A DNA stretch of 64,000 nt from JAVJSF01 sp040219555. Lineage in GTDB: Bacteria > Actinomycetota > Thermoleophilia > Miltoncostaeales > Miltoncostaeaceae. Position 1 is the stretch's first letter. Every line of letters begins with the position of its first letter. This document shows positions 1-10,236 of this stretch, one piece after another. The position numbers and the translations under genes are program-made. The stretch lies in contig JAVJSF010000009.1 of assembly GCA_040219555.1 (NCBI GenBank), positions 62,001 to 126,000 on the forward strand, given 5' to 3'. The notes beneath the pieces are model-generated. The model was not told the origin of the DNA and did no database searches. It was given only the letters and a program-made list of their open reading frames with translations.

Positions 1-706
1 CAACTGGCGGGCGGTGCTGCCCGCCCACGATCCCGGCGTCGGGGTGCGCGAGGCGGCGCCGGGCGAACAGCGGCTGCTGGTGCACCCCTTGGGGGCACTG
101 GAGGTGCGCCAGACGGTGGCCCCGCTGGACATCGCGCTCGAGCGGGCCGGGGAGGGGCGCATCGAGGGACCCACCACCCTCCGCCTGGACGGCGTCACCA
201 CGGGCGCGGGCGCCGCCCTGCCCACGACTCCGACCAGCGACATGTTCGCCCCGGGCCAGTTCTTCGCCATGACCGAGGCCGAGCGCCTGACGCGGCCGGC
301 CTTCGAGAGCTTCCGCTCGGGCGCGGTGGTGGGCGTGGACCACATCGAGACCGGCGCCGCGGTGGGGTTCGCGCCCGGTTTCGAGGACATCGTCATCGAC
401 GCCCCGGACGCCCCGGCGGTGCGGGTGCAGCGCGCGCCGCTGAGCGCCCTGACCATGTACCACTCCCTGGCGGCCACACCGGCCGCCAGGGGGCGCCAGG
501 CCGCCCTGGCGCGCTTCGACGGCCCCCCGCTGGGCGTGGGCGTGAGGGAGGCTCGCTGGCAGGTGTCGGTGGCGGCCGACGCAGCCACCGTCGCGCCCAC
601 CGCGCCCTCCGTGGCGACCTTCGCCACCGCCGCCGAGGCCCGGATCGCGGGCGGAGGGGCGGGCGCCATCATCACCCCCGCGGACGCCGGGAGGGACGCA
701 CCGTGA
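1..706 (+). CDS. Unknown protein, first visible gene of the four-gene module (5' end outside window)
   Basis: The frame is open from base 2 at the left edge, so the N-terminus is missing; about 234 residues are visible, ending at TGA 704-706. I do not recognise a named family. Block-like segments that look conserved include VRQTVAPLDIALERAG near the left end and FAPGQFFAMTEAERL around bases 244-288; the sequence is otherwise rich in Ala, Pro and Gly. No membrane helix or signal peptide is visible, suggesting a soluble cytoplasmic protein, although the true N-terminus is unseen. The stop overlaps the next GTG start in a GTGA tetranucleotide (703-706), implying translational coupling with the next three genes. 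The function is unknown. Confidence 0.8.
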   Translation, partial: NWRAVLPAHDPGVGVREAAPGEQRLLVHPLGALEVRQTVAPLDIALERAGEGRIEGPTTLRLDGVTTGAGAALPTTPTSDMFAPGQFFAMTEAERLTRPAFESFRSGAVVGVDHIETGAAVGFAPGFEDIVIDAPDAPAVRVQRAPLSALTMYHSLAATPAARGRQAALARFDGPPLGVGVREARWQVSVAADAATVAPTAPSVATFATAAEARIAGGGAGAIITPADAGRDAP

Positions 707-3609
707 GCATGACGCTGCTGAACCACGTGCGCGACGGGGTGGTGGCCCATCTGCCGGCGGGTACCATGCCCGACGGGCGCCGCGCCGCGCTGACGGTGCG
801 CGCCTCTCTGAACGGAACGGCGGCGGCGGACGTACCGCTGACCTTGCTGGGCCCCGCCGACGCCCGCGACCTGGACCAGCGCGGGGTCATCCGCATGGAT
901 CCGCCGCCCGGGGCCCAGGGCACCGAGCCCAACCTGTTCTGCCTGGTCGAGTTCGACCGTCCCGACCTGCCGTGGCTGTTCACTCCCGGCGGACCGGATG
1001 CAGCAGGGCGGCTGCAGCCCTGGATCGCCCTGGTGGTGGTTGAGCGGCGAGAGGGTGTGCGCCTGGAGGACCCGCGCGGTGGCCTCCCGGCCCTGCTGCA
1101 CGTGGACGATCCCGCGGAGTTGCCGCCGCACGACCAGCTGTGGGCGTGGGCGCACGCCCAGGTGAGCGGCCCTGCGGGCTCGCCGGCCGAGCTGGCGGGC
1201 ACGCTGCGCGGCGCGCCGGCGGCCACCCTGAGCCGCCTGCTGTGTCCGCGGCTGCTGCGCCCCCACACCTCCTACCTGGCGTGCGTGGTGCCCACCTTCG
1301 AGAGCGGCCGGCGGGCGGGGGCCGGTCAGCCCGAGCCCGAGGTGGCGGGCACCGCCTGGAGCGCAACCGCCATCAACGGACCGCTGCCGGTGTACCACCA
1401 CTGGCAGTTCGTCACAGGCCCGCCGGGAGACTTCGAAGCGCTGGTGCGGCGCATACACGCCATCGCGCCCCCCGAGGGCATCGGGACCGTGGACCTGGAC
1501 ATCGGCGACCCGGGCGCGGACGCGCTGCGCGCGCCCGGGGCCAGGCTGCGGTTCCCCGGGGCGCTGCGCCCCAGCGGCCCGGCGTCGACGCCCTGGGACG
1601 ACCCGGCGGCCCAGGGCGCCCTTGCCGACCTGGTGGACGCTAGCGCCGGCCCCGTGGTGGGCCCGCCGCTGCACGGCGGGGCCGCCGCGGGGGCGCAGAC
1701 CGTGCCGGCGGGAGCCCCGCCGCGTCCCCATTGGCTGCGTGACCTCAACCTCGACCCGCGACACCGCGGCGCCGCGGCGCTGGGCGCGCGCATCGTGATC
1801 GAGAACCAGGAGGAGATGATGGCGGCGGCCTGGCGACAGGCCGGCGCCATCGAGGAGGCCAACCGGCGCCTGCGTGCCGCGCGGCTGGCCCGCCGCGCGG
1901 GGCAGGCGGTGGTGCGCCGGCGCCTTGCCCCCCTGGGGGCGGGAGCACTGCTGGGGCTGGGGGCGCCGGCCATGGACCGGCTGGCGCGGGGGGCGGGCGA
2001 GCCCTTCCGGATGCGCCTTGCCGCCACGCGCCTGCCGCTGGGGCTCATCGAGCCGGCCTTCCGGCGGCTGACGCGCCCGGGCGGCCATCTGGGGGTGCAG
2101 CTGGACGGCCGGGGCGGCGCGCCGGCGGTGGCCGAGGCCATCGACGCGGGCCGGGCCGTGCCGGACCGCGGGCTCAGCGGGCGCCAAGGCGGGCTGGTGA
2201 CCATTGAGGGGCTCATCGCGCTGACCGAGGCGGCGCGGGCCGGCGGCGGCCGGGGCACCCCGACACCCGTGGTGACGGGTCTGCCGGTCACCGGCCCGGG
2301 TGCGCGACCGCCCAGCGTCACCGGCACGCCGGGTGGTGCGCGGGGCACCTTGCGCCTGCGGATCCGCGACACCGATCGCCAGGTGGGCGGCGGCTCGTCG
2401 ACCATCGACCGGGTCAAGGCCCCCTCCAAGGCCGCCCTCGGGCGCATGCGCGCCGCCCTGCGGGGCGAGCTGTCGTTCCAGAAGCTCCCGGGCACCGGCG
2501 TGATCACCGTGGCGGGTGAGGAGCACGTCCTGGACGCGGAGATCCGTGCCGGCCTGGGCGAGGCCCTGCGCCAGCCGGCGGTCACCCCGGCCCCGACCGC
2601 CCCCACCGGGCTGCTGGACGGCCTGCGCGACGAGCTCCTGGCGGCTCTCGACCCCGCGGTGGCGGTGCCGGCCGCCCTCGCGCGCGAGGTGGTGGTGGCC
2701 CACCTGCGAGAGGCGGGCGAGGACCCCCTGGACGAGGTGCTGGTGGCACCGGTGATCCCGGCCCCGCTGGCCCCCGAGCTCGCCGCCATCTCGGGCGACT
2801 TGTTGCTGCCCGGCGCCGACCGCATGCCCGCCGATCGCTGCTGTGCGCTGGTGACCAACCCCGCCTACGTGCAGGCGTTGCTGGTCGGGGCCAACCACGA
2901 GATGGGTCGCGAACTACGCTGGCGCGGCTTCCCCACCGACCAGCGCGGGACCGTGCTCCACCACTTCTGGGACACGAGCGGCACAGTGCCTCCGCCGGCC
3001 GATCCGCCCGCCGATATCCGCGACATCCACCGCTTCGCCCGCGCCGGCCGGCTGGGCGCGGAGGTGGGAGGCGGGCGCCAGGACGTGGTGCTGCTGGTGC
3101 GCGCCGAGGTGTTCCGCCGCTACCCGGGCACCCAGGTGCTGGCCGTGCCGGCGGTGGCGTCGGGCGCCGGCCGGCAGCCCGACTTCGCGGCTCCCGCGCT
3201 GCCGCGCTTCCGCGGCGCGATCGGCGCCGACCTGCACTACTTCGGCTTCGCCTTCGACGCCGCCACCGCGTGCGGCACCGGGGGAGCCACCGGGTGGTAC
3301 GCGGTATTCCAGCAGCCGCCCGGCGCGCCGCGCTTCGGCCTGGACCAAGCGGCCTCCGACACGGATCCGGCCGTCTGGCCGGCCACGCCGGACGGCCTCA
3401 CCTGGGCCCATGTGCTCCCGGAGGTCGCGGCGGCCGCCGGCGGCGACGCTCCCACCGGCCACATCCGGCTGCCCGAGGCTCCGATCGCCTTCGCCGGCCT
3501 GACAGGCGTGCGCTGGGGAGCCGGCGGGGCGGCCCAAGCGCGCGCCACCTGGCAGCAGCAGGTACGGGTGGCCATCCACTTCGACGACCTGCTGAAGGTG
3601 GCGCCGTGA
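703..3609 (+). CDS. Unknown 968-residue protein, second gene of the module
   Basis: The GTG start at 703 lies inside the stop of the previous gene (GTGA), which fixes the start. The protein has no recognised catalytic motif, signal peptide or membrane segment. Distinct non-repetitive blocks are FDRPDLPWLFTPGG near residue 84, IENQEEMMAAAWRQAG near 366, HEMGRELRWRGFPTDQRG near 730 and FQQPPGAPRFGLDQ near 870. These look like conserved structural segments and not low-complexity filler. From memory, similar blocks occur in unannotated large proteins of other phyla, but I cannot verify that here. The middle (residues about 370-560) is Arg/Gly-rich and may be a flexible linker. It is probably a structural subunit of an intracellular assembly with its neighbours (inference). 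Confidence 0.82.
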   Translation: MSMTLLNHVRDGVVAHLPAGTMPDGRRAALTVRASLNGTAAADVPLTLLGPADARDLDQRGVIRMDPPPGAQGTEPNLFCLVEFDRPDLPWLFTPGGPDAAGRLQPWIALVVVERREGVRLEDPRGGLPALLHVDDPAELPPHDQLWAWAHAQVSGPAGSPAELAGTLRGAPAATLSRLLCPRLLRPHTSYLACVVPTFESGRRAGAGQPEPEVAGTAWSATAINGPLPVYHHWQFVTGPPGDFEALVRRIHAIAPPEGIGTVDLDIGDPGADALRAPGARLRFPGALRPSGPASTPWDDPAAQGALADLVDASAGPVVGPPLHGGAAAGAQTVPAGAPPRPHWLRDLNLDPRHRGAAALGARIVIENQEEMMAAAWRQAGAIEEANRRLRAARLARRAGQAVVRRRLAPLGAGALLGLGAPAMDRLARGAGEPFRMRLAATRLPLGLIEPAFRRLTRPGGHLGVQLDGRGGAPAVAEAIDAGRAVPDRGLSGRQGGLVTIEGLIALTEAARAGGGRGTPTPVVTGLPVTGPGARPPSVTGTPGGARGTLRLRIRDTDRQVGGGSSTIDRVKAPSKAALGRMRAALRGELSFQKLPGTGVITVAGEEHVLDAEIRAGLGEALRQPAVTPAPTAPTGLLDGLRDELLAALDPAVAVPAALAREVVVAHLREAGEDPLDEVLVAPVIPAPLAPELAAISGDLLLPGADRMPADRCCALVTNPAYVQALLVGANHEMGRELRWRGFPTDQRGTVLHHFWDTSGTVPPPADPPADIRDIHRFARAGRLGAEVGGGRQDVVLLVRAEVFRRYPGTQVLAVPAVASGAGRQPDFAAPALPRFRGAIGADLHYFGFAFDAATACGTGGATGWYAVFQQPPGAPRFGLDQAASDTDPAVWPATPDGLTWAHVLPEVAAAAGGDAPTGHIRLPEAPIAFAGLTGVRWGAGGAAQARATWQQQVRVAIHFDDLLKVAP

Positions 3610-6600
3610 ACGAGGTCCTGCGAGCCCTGCGCGGCGCCCGTGCCCTGCGGGAGGTGCGCCTGGATGCCGCCGAGGAGGACCTGCGGGCCACCGTCGCGGC
3701 CGGCGTCGCCGAGGCGGGCGCCGACCGCCCGCCACGCAAGGAACTGGCCGACCGCGAGCGGCGCCAAGCCGACCGGCTGCGAGATGCGTTGGCCGACGGC
3801 CGCGCCCTCGCCGCACTGGTGGCGCGGATGCCCCAGGATCAGGCCCTGCAGTGGCTCGAGCCCAGCGTCCCGCTGGTGCTGCTGCCGGTGCGGCTGGAGA
3901 CGCGCTACCGCCGCCTGGCGGACGGCGCCCACGACCTCTGGGTGCGCATCTATCCCGAACCGCTGCACATCGATGCCCACGAGCCCGGGCTGAGCCCGGC
4001 CGAGCTGGAGGCGGCGCGCGCCTTCTGGACCGGCGGCGGTGCCGACCCTGGCAGCGCCGGCGACGACGCCTGGCGCACGCTCTGCGTCGCGGTGGGCAGC
4101 GAGGACCGCGCCGCCTGGGTGCGGCTGGCCGGCGCGCCCGGCGCCGCCGCCCAGGCCGCACGCGCGCCCTGGAGCAGGCCGGCGGTGGCGCGCGCGCTGC
4201 CCGATCGCTTCGTCGCCCTGGCCCGCAACGGAGGCGCCACCGTGGCCCGTGCCGAGGGCAGGCCGGTGGTTCAGCCGCTCCCTGTGGGGCCAGACCCGCG
4301 GGCCGCCGCGGGCACCGGGCCCGCCGGACTGGACGCGGAGAGCGCCTGGCTGATGGACCTGGGCGCGGCCGAGGCCGCGGGGATGGCGCTGCGCCTGCAC
4401 TTTCCGGCGGGCACCTCGCCCGAGGTGGAGCGCCTGCTGGTGATGGGCGTGGCCGCATCACTGACGCCGCCCGGAGCGGCGGCCGAGCTGGAGTCGCTGC
4501 TGGGCGCGCACCGTTTCGCCACCGGGTTGGACACCGTGCCCGCCGGCACGCCCACCAACGTCCCCCGCGAGGGCCTTCCCCCGGCCCGGGTGGGGCGCCT
4601 GCAGCGCGAGCGCACCGCCGGACCCGACCCCGGCACGGCCCCGCCGGAGCGGGAGCCGGGCTCAGACGCCGACCGGCTGGCGGCCGCGCTGGGCGTGACG
4701 GGCGCGCACCTGGCCTCCACGTCCGGCGCGCACGTGTGGAGCGAGGCCGACGCCCGGGCGATGCTCACCGCCCTGTGGCCGGGCACCCTGGGCGCGCACC
4801 TGCGCGAGCTGATGGCCCGCTCGATCCACCCGCACGAGGCGGATCTGGTGCGCGCCCACGCCCTCGACCACGTGCGCGCGCGCGGCCCCCTGGCCACCCT
4901 GCGCGTGGGCCGCCAGCCCTACGGCGTGCTGCCGGTCACCTCGCTCACCCGCTACGCGCCGGCCGCGGGAGCGCCGCCCGAGACGGCCCGCCTGGTGGCC
5001 CTGCTGCGCGGGCTGGCCGCCACCTGGCGCCGTTCGCTGGCGGCCGTGCCGCGCATGGGCGGGGGGCGACCGGCCGAAGACGCGCTGGCCGAGATCCTGG
5101 CGCTCAGCCCCATCGCCGTGGGCCACGACATCCGCCGTCTCCACCACGTCGGCACCCTGCGCCACCTGGCCCGGTTGGCCGGAATGCGCCCGGACGAGGC
5201 CGATGGGATGCTCACCATCCACCAGCACCTGGTGGGGACCGGCGGCAGGGGCCTGGGACGCCTGCGCGCCGGTGACGGCCTGCTGGCCATCATCGCAGCC
5301 GACGTCCACCACGCGGCCGAGACGCCGCGCATCCAGGCCGACCCGCTGTCGCATACAGACCCCTTGGAGGAGGACTACCTCACCTTCCTGCGCACGGCAC
5401 CGAGCGCCGAGGTACTGAAGGCCGAGCGGCGCTTCGGCGCGCCTCTGCTGTACCTGCTGGCCCGGATCGGGGTGCTGGAGCACCTCGCGCAGGCGGTGGA
5501 GCCCTCCCGGCCGCCGCCCGAGACGCTGCAGGAATGGCTCGATCGCCACATCGTGCTGGACGACCTGCGGGACCTCCCGGGCCCCACCACGCGCGAGGAC
5601 CTGCTGGACCTCGTCCGCACACCCGGCGAGCCGGGGCTGCCGCTGGTCGACCTGTTGCTGGACGAGGTGCGCACGGTCGTGCGCGACCGCCCGGGACTGA
5701 TGCTGCGCGAGGACTTCCGCCCGAGCCTGACGCCGGGGACCGGACCACGCGCCGGCGGGCGGCCCGGCGTGGCGGGCGAGGGGCTCGACCCGCGATTCCC
5801 CCGCATCGGCGGCGCCCCGCTGCGCGCCTCCGCCGGCGGCCCCGCCGCAGCGGTCCGAGGGCCGGTCCGGACCGGCACGCTCCGCAGCCGCGATGTGCGG
5901 GCCGGCGAGCCGGGGGTCCGGAGCGGCGCGCGCACAGCCATCGCGACGCGCTCGCTCGGCGCGGGCGTTCCGGCCCACGCGGTGGACACCCTGGCCGAGA
6001 CGCTGGCGGCGCTGGAGCACTTGGCCGGCGTCCCCACGGCCCAGCTGGACCGACTGCTGTGCGAGACGCTCGACCTCGCGGGGCACCGCCTGGACGCCTG
6101 GGTGACCTCGCTGGCCACCGAGCGCCTGCGCGCCATGCGGGCCACCGGGTCGCCGGGCCTGCACCTGGGCGCCTACGGCTGGCTGGAGGGGCTGGCCCCG
6201 GGCCCGGCCGCCGTCCCCGTGCCCGCGGGCCAGCACCGCGACATCGCCCGCCCGCTGCAGCGCCGCCCGGGCAGCGGCGGCTTCGTGCACGCCCCCTCCC
6301 TGCACCACGCGGCCACGGCCGGCGTGCTGCGCAGCGCCCACCTGGGCCACGGGGGCGGCCCCGAGTTCGCCATCGACCTCTCCTCGGCGCGGGTGGACAC
6401 CGCCCTCTGGCTGCTGGAGGGCATGCGCACCGGCCAGCCGCTGGGGGCGCTCCTGGGGTACCGGCTCGAGCGGACGTTGCACGACGCCGGCCTGGACCAC
6501 CTGATCGCCGGGCTGCGCGATACCGCGCCCTTGACGCGCACGCGGCTGGCCGCCGCGGACGAACCGGCAGAGGCCGTGGCCGCCAACGAGGTGGTGGACG

Positions 6601-8420
6601 GCCTGTTGCTGCTGGAGCGACTCGACGCGGGCGCCCTCGACGTAGCCGCACTGGCGCCCGCCGCCGACCAGGCCGCCCTGGCCGCGGCCCTGGCCGCCCT
6701 GGACGACGAGGCCGATGCGGTGGCCGACCTGCTCACCGCCGAGGCGGTGCACCAGGTGGTGGGCGGCAATTCCGCCCGCGCCGGCGCGGCGACCGCCGCC
6801 CTGGCCGGCGGGCCGCCGCCGGCCGAGCTGGACGTGGCCCGCACCCCGCGCGGCGGCACCGGGGTGGTGCACCGGGTGCTGCTGCTGGCCGAGGGTGCGC
6901 CCGCGCACGGGTGGCCGGGGGCGGGCACCTCGCCGCGCGCCGTCGCAGACCCCGCGCTCGAAGCGCTGGCAGCCCACTGGCTGGGCTCCCCCGGCCGCGT
7001 GGTGGCCGGCGTGCGCTGGCGCGACGGCGACGGTGCCGTGCTGGGTCCCGACCCCGCCCGGCCGGCGGCACTGGTGCGCGTGCCGGTGGCCGATCTGGGC
7101 GTGGCTGCTCTCGATGTGGTCCTCGCCGCCGCCCCGCTGCAGCCCGACGCGCGCGGCGACCTTGAGCGGCGCATCGTGGCCCGCGCCCTGCGCTCTGCGG
7201 CCGACGGAGGCCTGCGGCCGGCCGGCGTGCCTGCCGATGCCCGGGTGGAGGTGGTGGCCGACACGGGCAGCGCCAAGGACGTCGACCTCGCCTCGTTGCT
7301 GGAGGTGGCCGGCGCCCTGCGCACGCTGCTGGGACGCTCGCGCGCGCTGGCGCCCGCCGACCTTGTGGGCGCGGGCGTGGACGGCAGCGGCGCCGACCTG
7401 GCCGACCTGGACGGCCGGGCGGCCGCGGTGCTGGCGGCGGCCCGTACGGCGGCCCAGCGCCTTGCCGGGCTCAGCACAGACGGCGCCGAGCCCGATGCAG
7501 CCGCCCTGCAGGAGGCGCTGATGGACGCCGCCGGATTCGCTGTCCCCGGCGCCTGGCCGCTGGAGCCGGGCGGAGCCGACCACGCCGCCGCGCTGGCGCA
7601 GCAGGCGCGCTCGGTGGGCGCCGAGCTGGCCGCGCGCATCGCCGCGGCGGCCGCCGCGCTGGCCGCCCTCACTCCGGGTACGGGCACCGCCGCCGACGCC
7701 GAGGCCCGCCGCGGGGTGCTGCGCCTGCTGCTGGGCGACGAGCAGCCGGTGCTGACGCGACTCGGCGGCCAGGGGGCCGCCGACCTGCGCGGCGCGCTGC
7801 GGGCCGGGGCCGCGATCCCCGGTGCCGCCTCGCGCGCCGACCGGGCCAGCGCGGTGCGCACCCACCTCGACACGATCGCCCGCGTGCGCCCCGACATCGC
7901 GTCCCTGGAGGACGCCACGGCGGCCGGCGCGGCGCTGGCGATGCCCGAGCCCGCCCTGCTGTGTGCCCAGCGCGGCGCCGACCCCGCCGCGCCCTGGCTG
8001 GGGCTGGTGCGCGGCGCCGCGCCGCCACCCGCCGGCTGCACGTCGTTCGCCGCCGTCGCCACCCGTGCGCCGGTCGCCGGCGGGCCCATCGTGGGTCTGC
8101 TGGTTGACGAGTGGACCGAGGTGGTGCCGGCCACCACGGCCGTGACCGGCCTGGCGGTGCACGCCGACCGGCCCGACGCCGAGGCCCCCCAGTCGATCCT
8201 CGTGGCCGTCCCGCCACACCCCGGGCTGGCCTGGGACACCGGGGTGCTGGCCGCGGTGCTGGAGGACACCCTCGAACTCGCGGCCATGCGCATGGTCGAC
8301 CCGCCTGCCCTGGACGACCTGGGCCACCACCTCCCCGCGCTGGCCATGGTGACCACCGCGATCAACCGGAAGATCGGCCTCGACCTCGGCCTGGTCCTCG
8401 GCAAGGGGCCGTACCCGTGA
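3606..8420 (+). CDS. Unknown giant protein (1604 residues), third gene of the module
   Basis: The GTG start at 3606 overlaps the upstream TGA (GTGA, 3606-3609). The frame stays open further upstream, but the coupled GTG is the natural start. The N-terminal 80 residues are helical and charged. Recognisable blocks follow: PVRLETRYRRL near residue 94, LWVRIYPEPLHIDAHEPG near 111, and LRVGRQPYGVLPVTSL near 432. The rest is a long Ala-rich helical sequence with a well-ordered C-terminus (INRKIGLDLGLVLG). There is no transmembrane segment, nucleotide-binding loop or signal peptide. A 1253-residue antisense frame over this gene is a GC artefact. The size and lack of enzymatic signature favour a scaffold or shell-like role, but this is inference; no function can be assigned. 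Confidence 0.83.
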   Translation: MNEVLRALRGARALREVRLDAAEEDLRATVAAGVAEAGADRPPRKELADRERRQADRLRDALADGRALAALVARMPQDQALQWLEPSVPLVLLPVRLETRYRRLADGAHDLWVRIYPEPLHIDAHEPGLSPAELEAARAFWTGGGADPGSAGDDAWRTLCVAVGSEDRAAWVRLAGAPGAAAQAARAPWSRPAVARALPDRFVALARNGGATVARAEGRPVVQPLPVGPDPRAAAGTGPAGLDAESAWLMDLGAAEAAGMALRLHFPAGTSPEVERLLVMGVAASLTPPGAAAELESLLGAHRFATGLDTVPAGTPTNVPREGLPPARVGRLQRERTAGPDPGTAPPEREPGSDADRLAAALGVTGAHLASTSGAHVWSEADARAMLTALWPGTLGAHLRELMARSIHPHEADLVRAHALDHVRARGPLATLRVGRQPYGVLPVTSLTRYAPAAGAPPETARLVALLRGLAATWRRSLAAVPRMGGGRPAEDALAEILALSPIAVGHDIRRLHHVGTLRHLARLAGMRPDEADGMLTIHQHLVGTGGRGLGRLRAGDGLLAIIAADVHHAAETPRIQADPLSHTDPLEEDYLTFLRTAPSAEVLKAERRFGAPLLYLLARIGVLEHLAQAVEPSRPPPETLQEWLDRHIVLDDLRDLPGPTTREDLLDLVRTPGEPGLPLVDLLLDEVRTVVRDRPGLMLREDFRPSLTPGTGPRAGGRPGVAGEGLDPRFPRIGGAPLRASAGGPAAAVRGPVRTGTLRSRDVRAGEPGVRSGARTAIATRSLGAGVPAHAVDTLAETLAALEHLAGVPTAQLDRLLCETLDLAGHRLDAWVTSLATERLRAMRATGSPGLHLGAYGWLEGLAPGPAAVPVPAGQHRDIARPLQRRPGSGGFVHAPSLHHAATAGVLRSAHLGHGGGPEFAIDLSSARVDTALWLLEGMRTGQPLGALLGYRLERTLHDAGLDHLIAGLRDTAPLTRTRLAAADEPAEAVAANEVVDGLLLLERLDAGALDVAALAPAADQAALAAALAALDDEADAVADLLTAEAVHQVVGGNSARAGAATAALAGGPPPAELDVARTPRGGTGVVHRVLLLAEGAPAHGWPGAGTSPRAVADPALEALAAHWLGSPGRVVAGVRWRDGDGAVLGPDPARPAALVRVPVADLGVAALDVVLAAAPLQPDARGDLERRIVARALRSAADGGLRPAGVPADARVEVVADTGSAKDVDLASLLEVAGALRTLLGRSRALAPADLVGAGVDGSGADLADLDGRAAAVLAAARTAAQRLAGLSTDGAEPDAAALQEALMDAAGFAVPGAWPLEPGGADHAAALAQQARSVGAELAARIAAAAAALAALTPGTGTAADAEARRGVLRLLLGDEQPVLTRLGGQGAADLRGALRAGAAIPGAASRADRASAVRTHLDTIARVRPDIASLEDATAAGAALAMPEPALLCAQRGADPAAPWLGLVRGAAPPPAGCTSFAAVATRAPVAGGPIVGLLVDEWTEVVPATTAVTGLAVHADRPDAEAPQSILVAVPPHPGLAWDTGVLAAVLEDTLELAAMRMVDPPALDDLGHHLPALAMVTTAINRKIGLDLGLVLGKGPYP

Positions 8421-10171
8421 CAAGGGTGACCTTCACCACCTGGGGCCGTATCGAGCCCCGCCTGTCGGACCCCTCGCTGAGGCCGGGCGTGCGGGCCGAG
8501 GTAGCCGACCCGCTGTGGCTACTGGGGCGCCAGTGGCAGCTGGGCGAGTTCCGCGGCGAGGACGCGGGCAGCCCGGCGTACCTGGAGGTCCACGGCGCCA
8601 GTGCTCCGCTGGCCGCCCTGCGCCGCGGTGACGCCTCGGCCCCCTGGGAGCCGTACGACCCGGCCGGCGCCCCGTTGGAGGCCATCGTGGAGGCCGAGGC
8701 GCCGCCGGGTGTCGACGCGGGCGCCGCCCTCGCCGCCGCGGCCGGGCTGCGCCTGGTTCGCGAGTTGCGAGACCGCGGCGTGGCCGCCGGCACGATCGTC
8801 GCCGTGCGCGACGCCTACCCCCTGGCCATCCCCGCCGAGGGGCTCGCGACCGCGAGCGCGCGGCGGCTGCGCCTGGCCGCCCGCGGCGCGCCCGACGGCC
8901 TGGCCGCGGCGGCCGCCCTCCAGGGTTCCATGGGCGCGGGCCCGGCGCGCGGTGCCGCCCTGCCCCCGGCGCTTGCGGGCGTACGCACCAGCGCCGCCCT
9001 CGTGGACGGCTGCCACGCCTTCCTGGACTGGGTGGAGACCGTCGCGGACCCGGGGGGCCGCGGTCGCGGCGCCCCGCCCCCCGGCTGGGACCCCGCCCAC
9101 CTCGAACAGGCCTTCGCCGTGGCGGCGGCCACGGCGGGCAAGCCCGTCGCCCTCCGCGCGCCGCGCCACCGCGGCGGTCACCTCGACTGGTGGGCGCTGC
9201 GCGCCTCGGGCGAGGCCGCCCCGGCCCCCGGGGACCTTCCGACGCCGACCCCGCTACGCGTGGACATGCTGGCCGGGCCGCTCGGTTTCCCCGGCGCCCC
9301 GGCAGCACGCTACTGGGAGGTGGAGGACGGCACGGTGGACCTTTCCGCGGCCACGGCCTCGGCCCATGAGACCGCGGGTCTGGTGGTACTGGAGTACGCC
9401 TTCGTCTACGGCGGCGACATGCTGCTGGTGCCCGTCGAGGTGACCGCCGGCAGCCGCACCGACATCCGGGCGGCGGTGGTGGTGGACGTGTTCGGCGACC
9501 GCACGCTCAGCGACCCGTCGGCCGTGGCCGACGCCGCGGTGGGCCGCCACCGCTTCGCCGTCTTCGGACCGACCGGCGACGAGCACGCCCTGGTGCTGGT
9601 ACCCACCCTGACCCACGGCCACGCGGGCGCCCCCGTGGAGGAGGTGGCCCTGCTGCGCGACGAGCTGGCCAACCTGGGCTGGGCGGTGGAGTCGATCGCG
9701 GCCGACGCTGCGGGCGCCCCGGTGGACTGGCGCACGCTGCTGCCACCACCCGACCCCTCGCGTCCGCCGGACCTGCCGGCGGCGGCGGCCGACGCGCGCC
9801 CGGCGTGGCGCTGGCGGCTGATGCGGCCGGCGCCGGCCCACTGGCACCCCCTCATGCCCGAGGCCGTCGCCGACCGGCTGAGCCACTTCGTGGTGGGGCG
9901 CGTGCTGCGCGGCGACGGGACCCTGGACGCGCCCTCGCGCGGGCTGCTGCTGGCAGAGCTGGCCGCGCACCACCTGGCCGAGGAGGAGCTCCCGCGCGAG
10001 GGCAGGCGGCTGACGCGCGCGGTGCAGGCGGCCCGCGGCCCGGACGGCGGGCTGCACCTGTGGACGGCTCGGCGCACAGCCCCGGGACGGGGCGAGGGCC
10101 ACTCCGGCGTGCGATTCGACGAGGTGCTCCCGGAGGACCGCGCGGGGGGGTCGGCGGCGCCCGAGGAGTGA
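8417..10171 (+). CDS. Unknown 584-residue protein, fourth gene of the module
   Basis: The GTG start at 8417 overlaps the upstream TGA (GTGA, 8417-8420), the third identical overlap in the module. The first 60 residues carry a striking block, WLLGRQWQLGEFRGEDAG near residue 33, typical of a conserved family core. Further segments are HRGGHLDWWALRASGE near 255, EYAFVYGGDMLLVPVEV near 325, and the C-terminal VVGRVLRGDGTLDAPSRGLL near 493. No signal peptide, membrane helix or nucleotide-binding motif is seen. It is the last gene of the coupled set; about 155 bases of non-coding DNA follow before the kinase gene. It probably acts with the three upstream proteins in fixed ratio. The function is unknown. 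Confidence 0.82.
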   Translation: MTRVTFTTWGRIEPRLSDPSLRPGVRAEVADPLWLLGRQWQLGEFRGEDAGSPAYLEVHGASAPLAALRRGDASAPWEPYDPAGAPLEAIVEAEAPPGVDAGAALAAAAGLRLVRELRDRGVAAGTIVAVRDAYPLAIPAEGLATASARRLRLAARGAPDGLAAAAALQGSMGAGPARGAALPPALAGVRTSAALVDGCHAFLDWVETVADPGGRGRGAPPPGWDPAHLEQAFAVAAATAGKPVALRAPRHRGGHLDWWALRASGEAAPAPGDLPTPTPLRVDMLAGPLGFPGAPAARYWEVEDGTVDLSAATASAHETAGLVVLEYAFVYGGDMLLVPVEVTAGSRTDIRAAVVVDVFGDRTLSDPSAVADAAVGRHRFAVFGPTGDEHALVLVPTLTHGHAGAPVEEVALLRDELANLGWAVESIAADAAGAPVDWRTLLPPPDPSRPPDLPAAAADARPAWRWRLMRPAPAHWHPLMPEAVADRLSHFVVGRVLRGDGTLDAPSRGLLLAELAAHHLAEEELPREGRRLTRAVQAARGPDGGLHLWTARRTAPGRGEGHSGVRFDEVLPEDRAGGSAAPEE

Positions 10172-10236
10172 CCGCCCACCGGCCGTGGCCGGCCCGGCGG
10201 GCTCCACGACGAGGTGCCCGAGCCCTGATGAGAGGG

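Noticed and set aside
4662..8423. 1253-residue minus-strand frame inside the third module gene
   Set aside because: It is Arg/Gly/His-rich with no family-like blocks, while the plus-strand frame has consistent blocks and coupled starts; it is a GC-rich antisense artefact.
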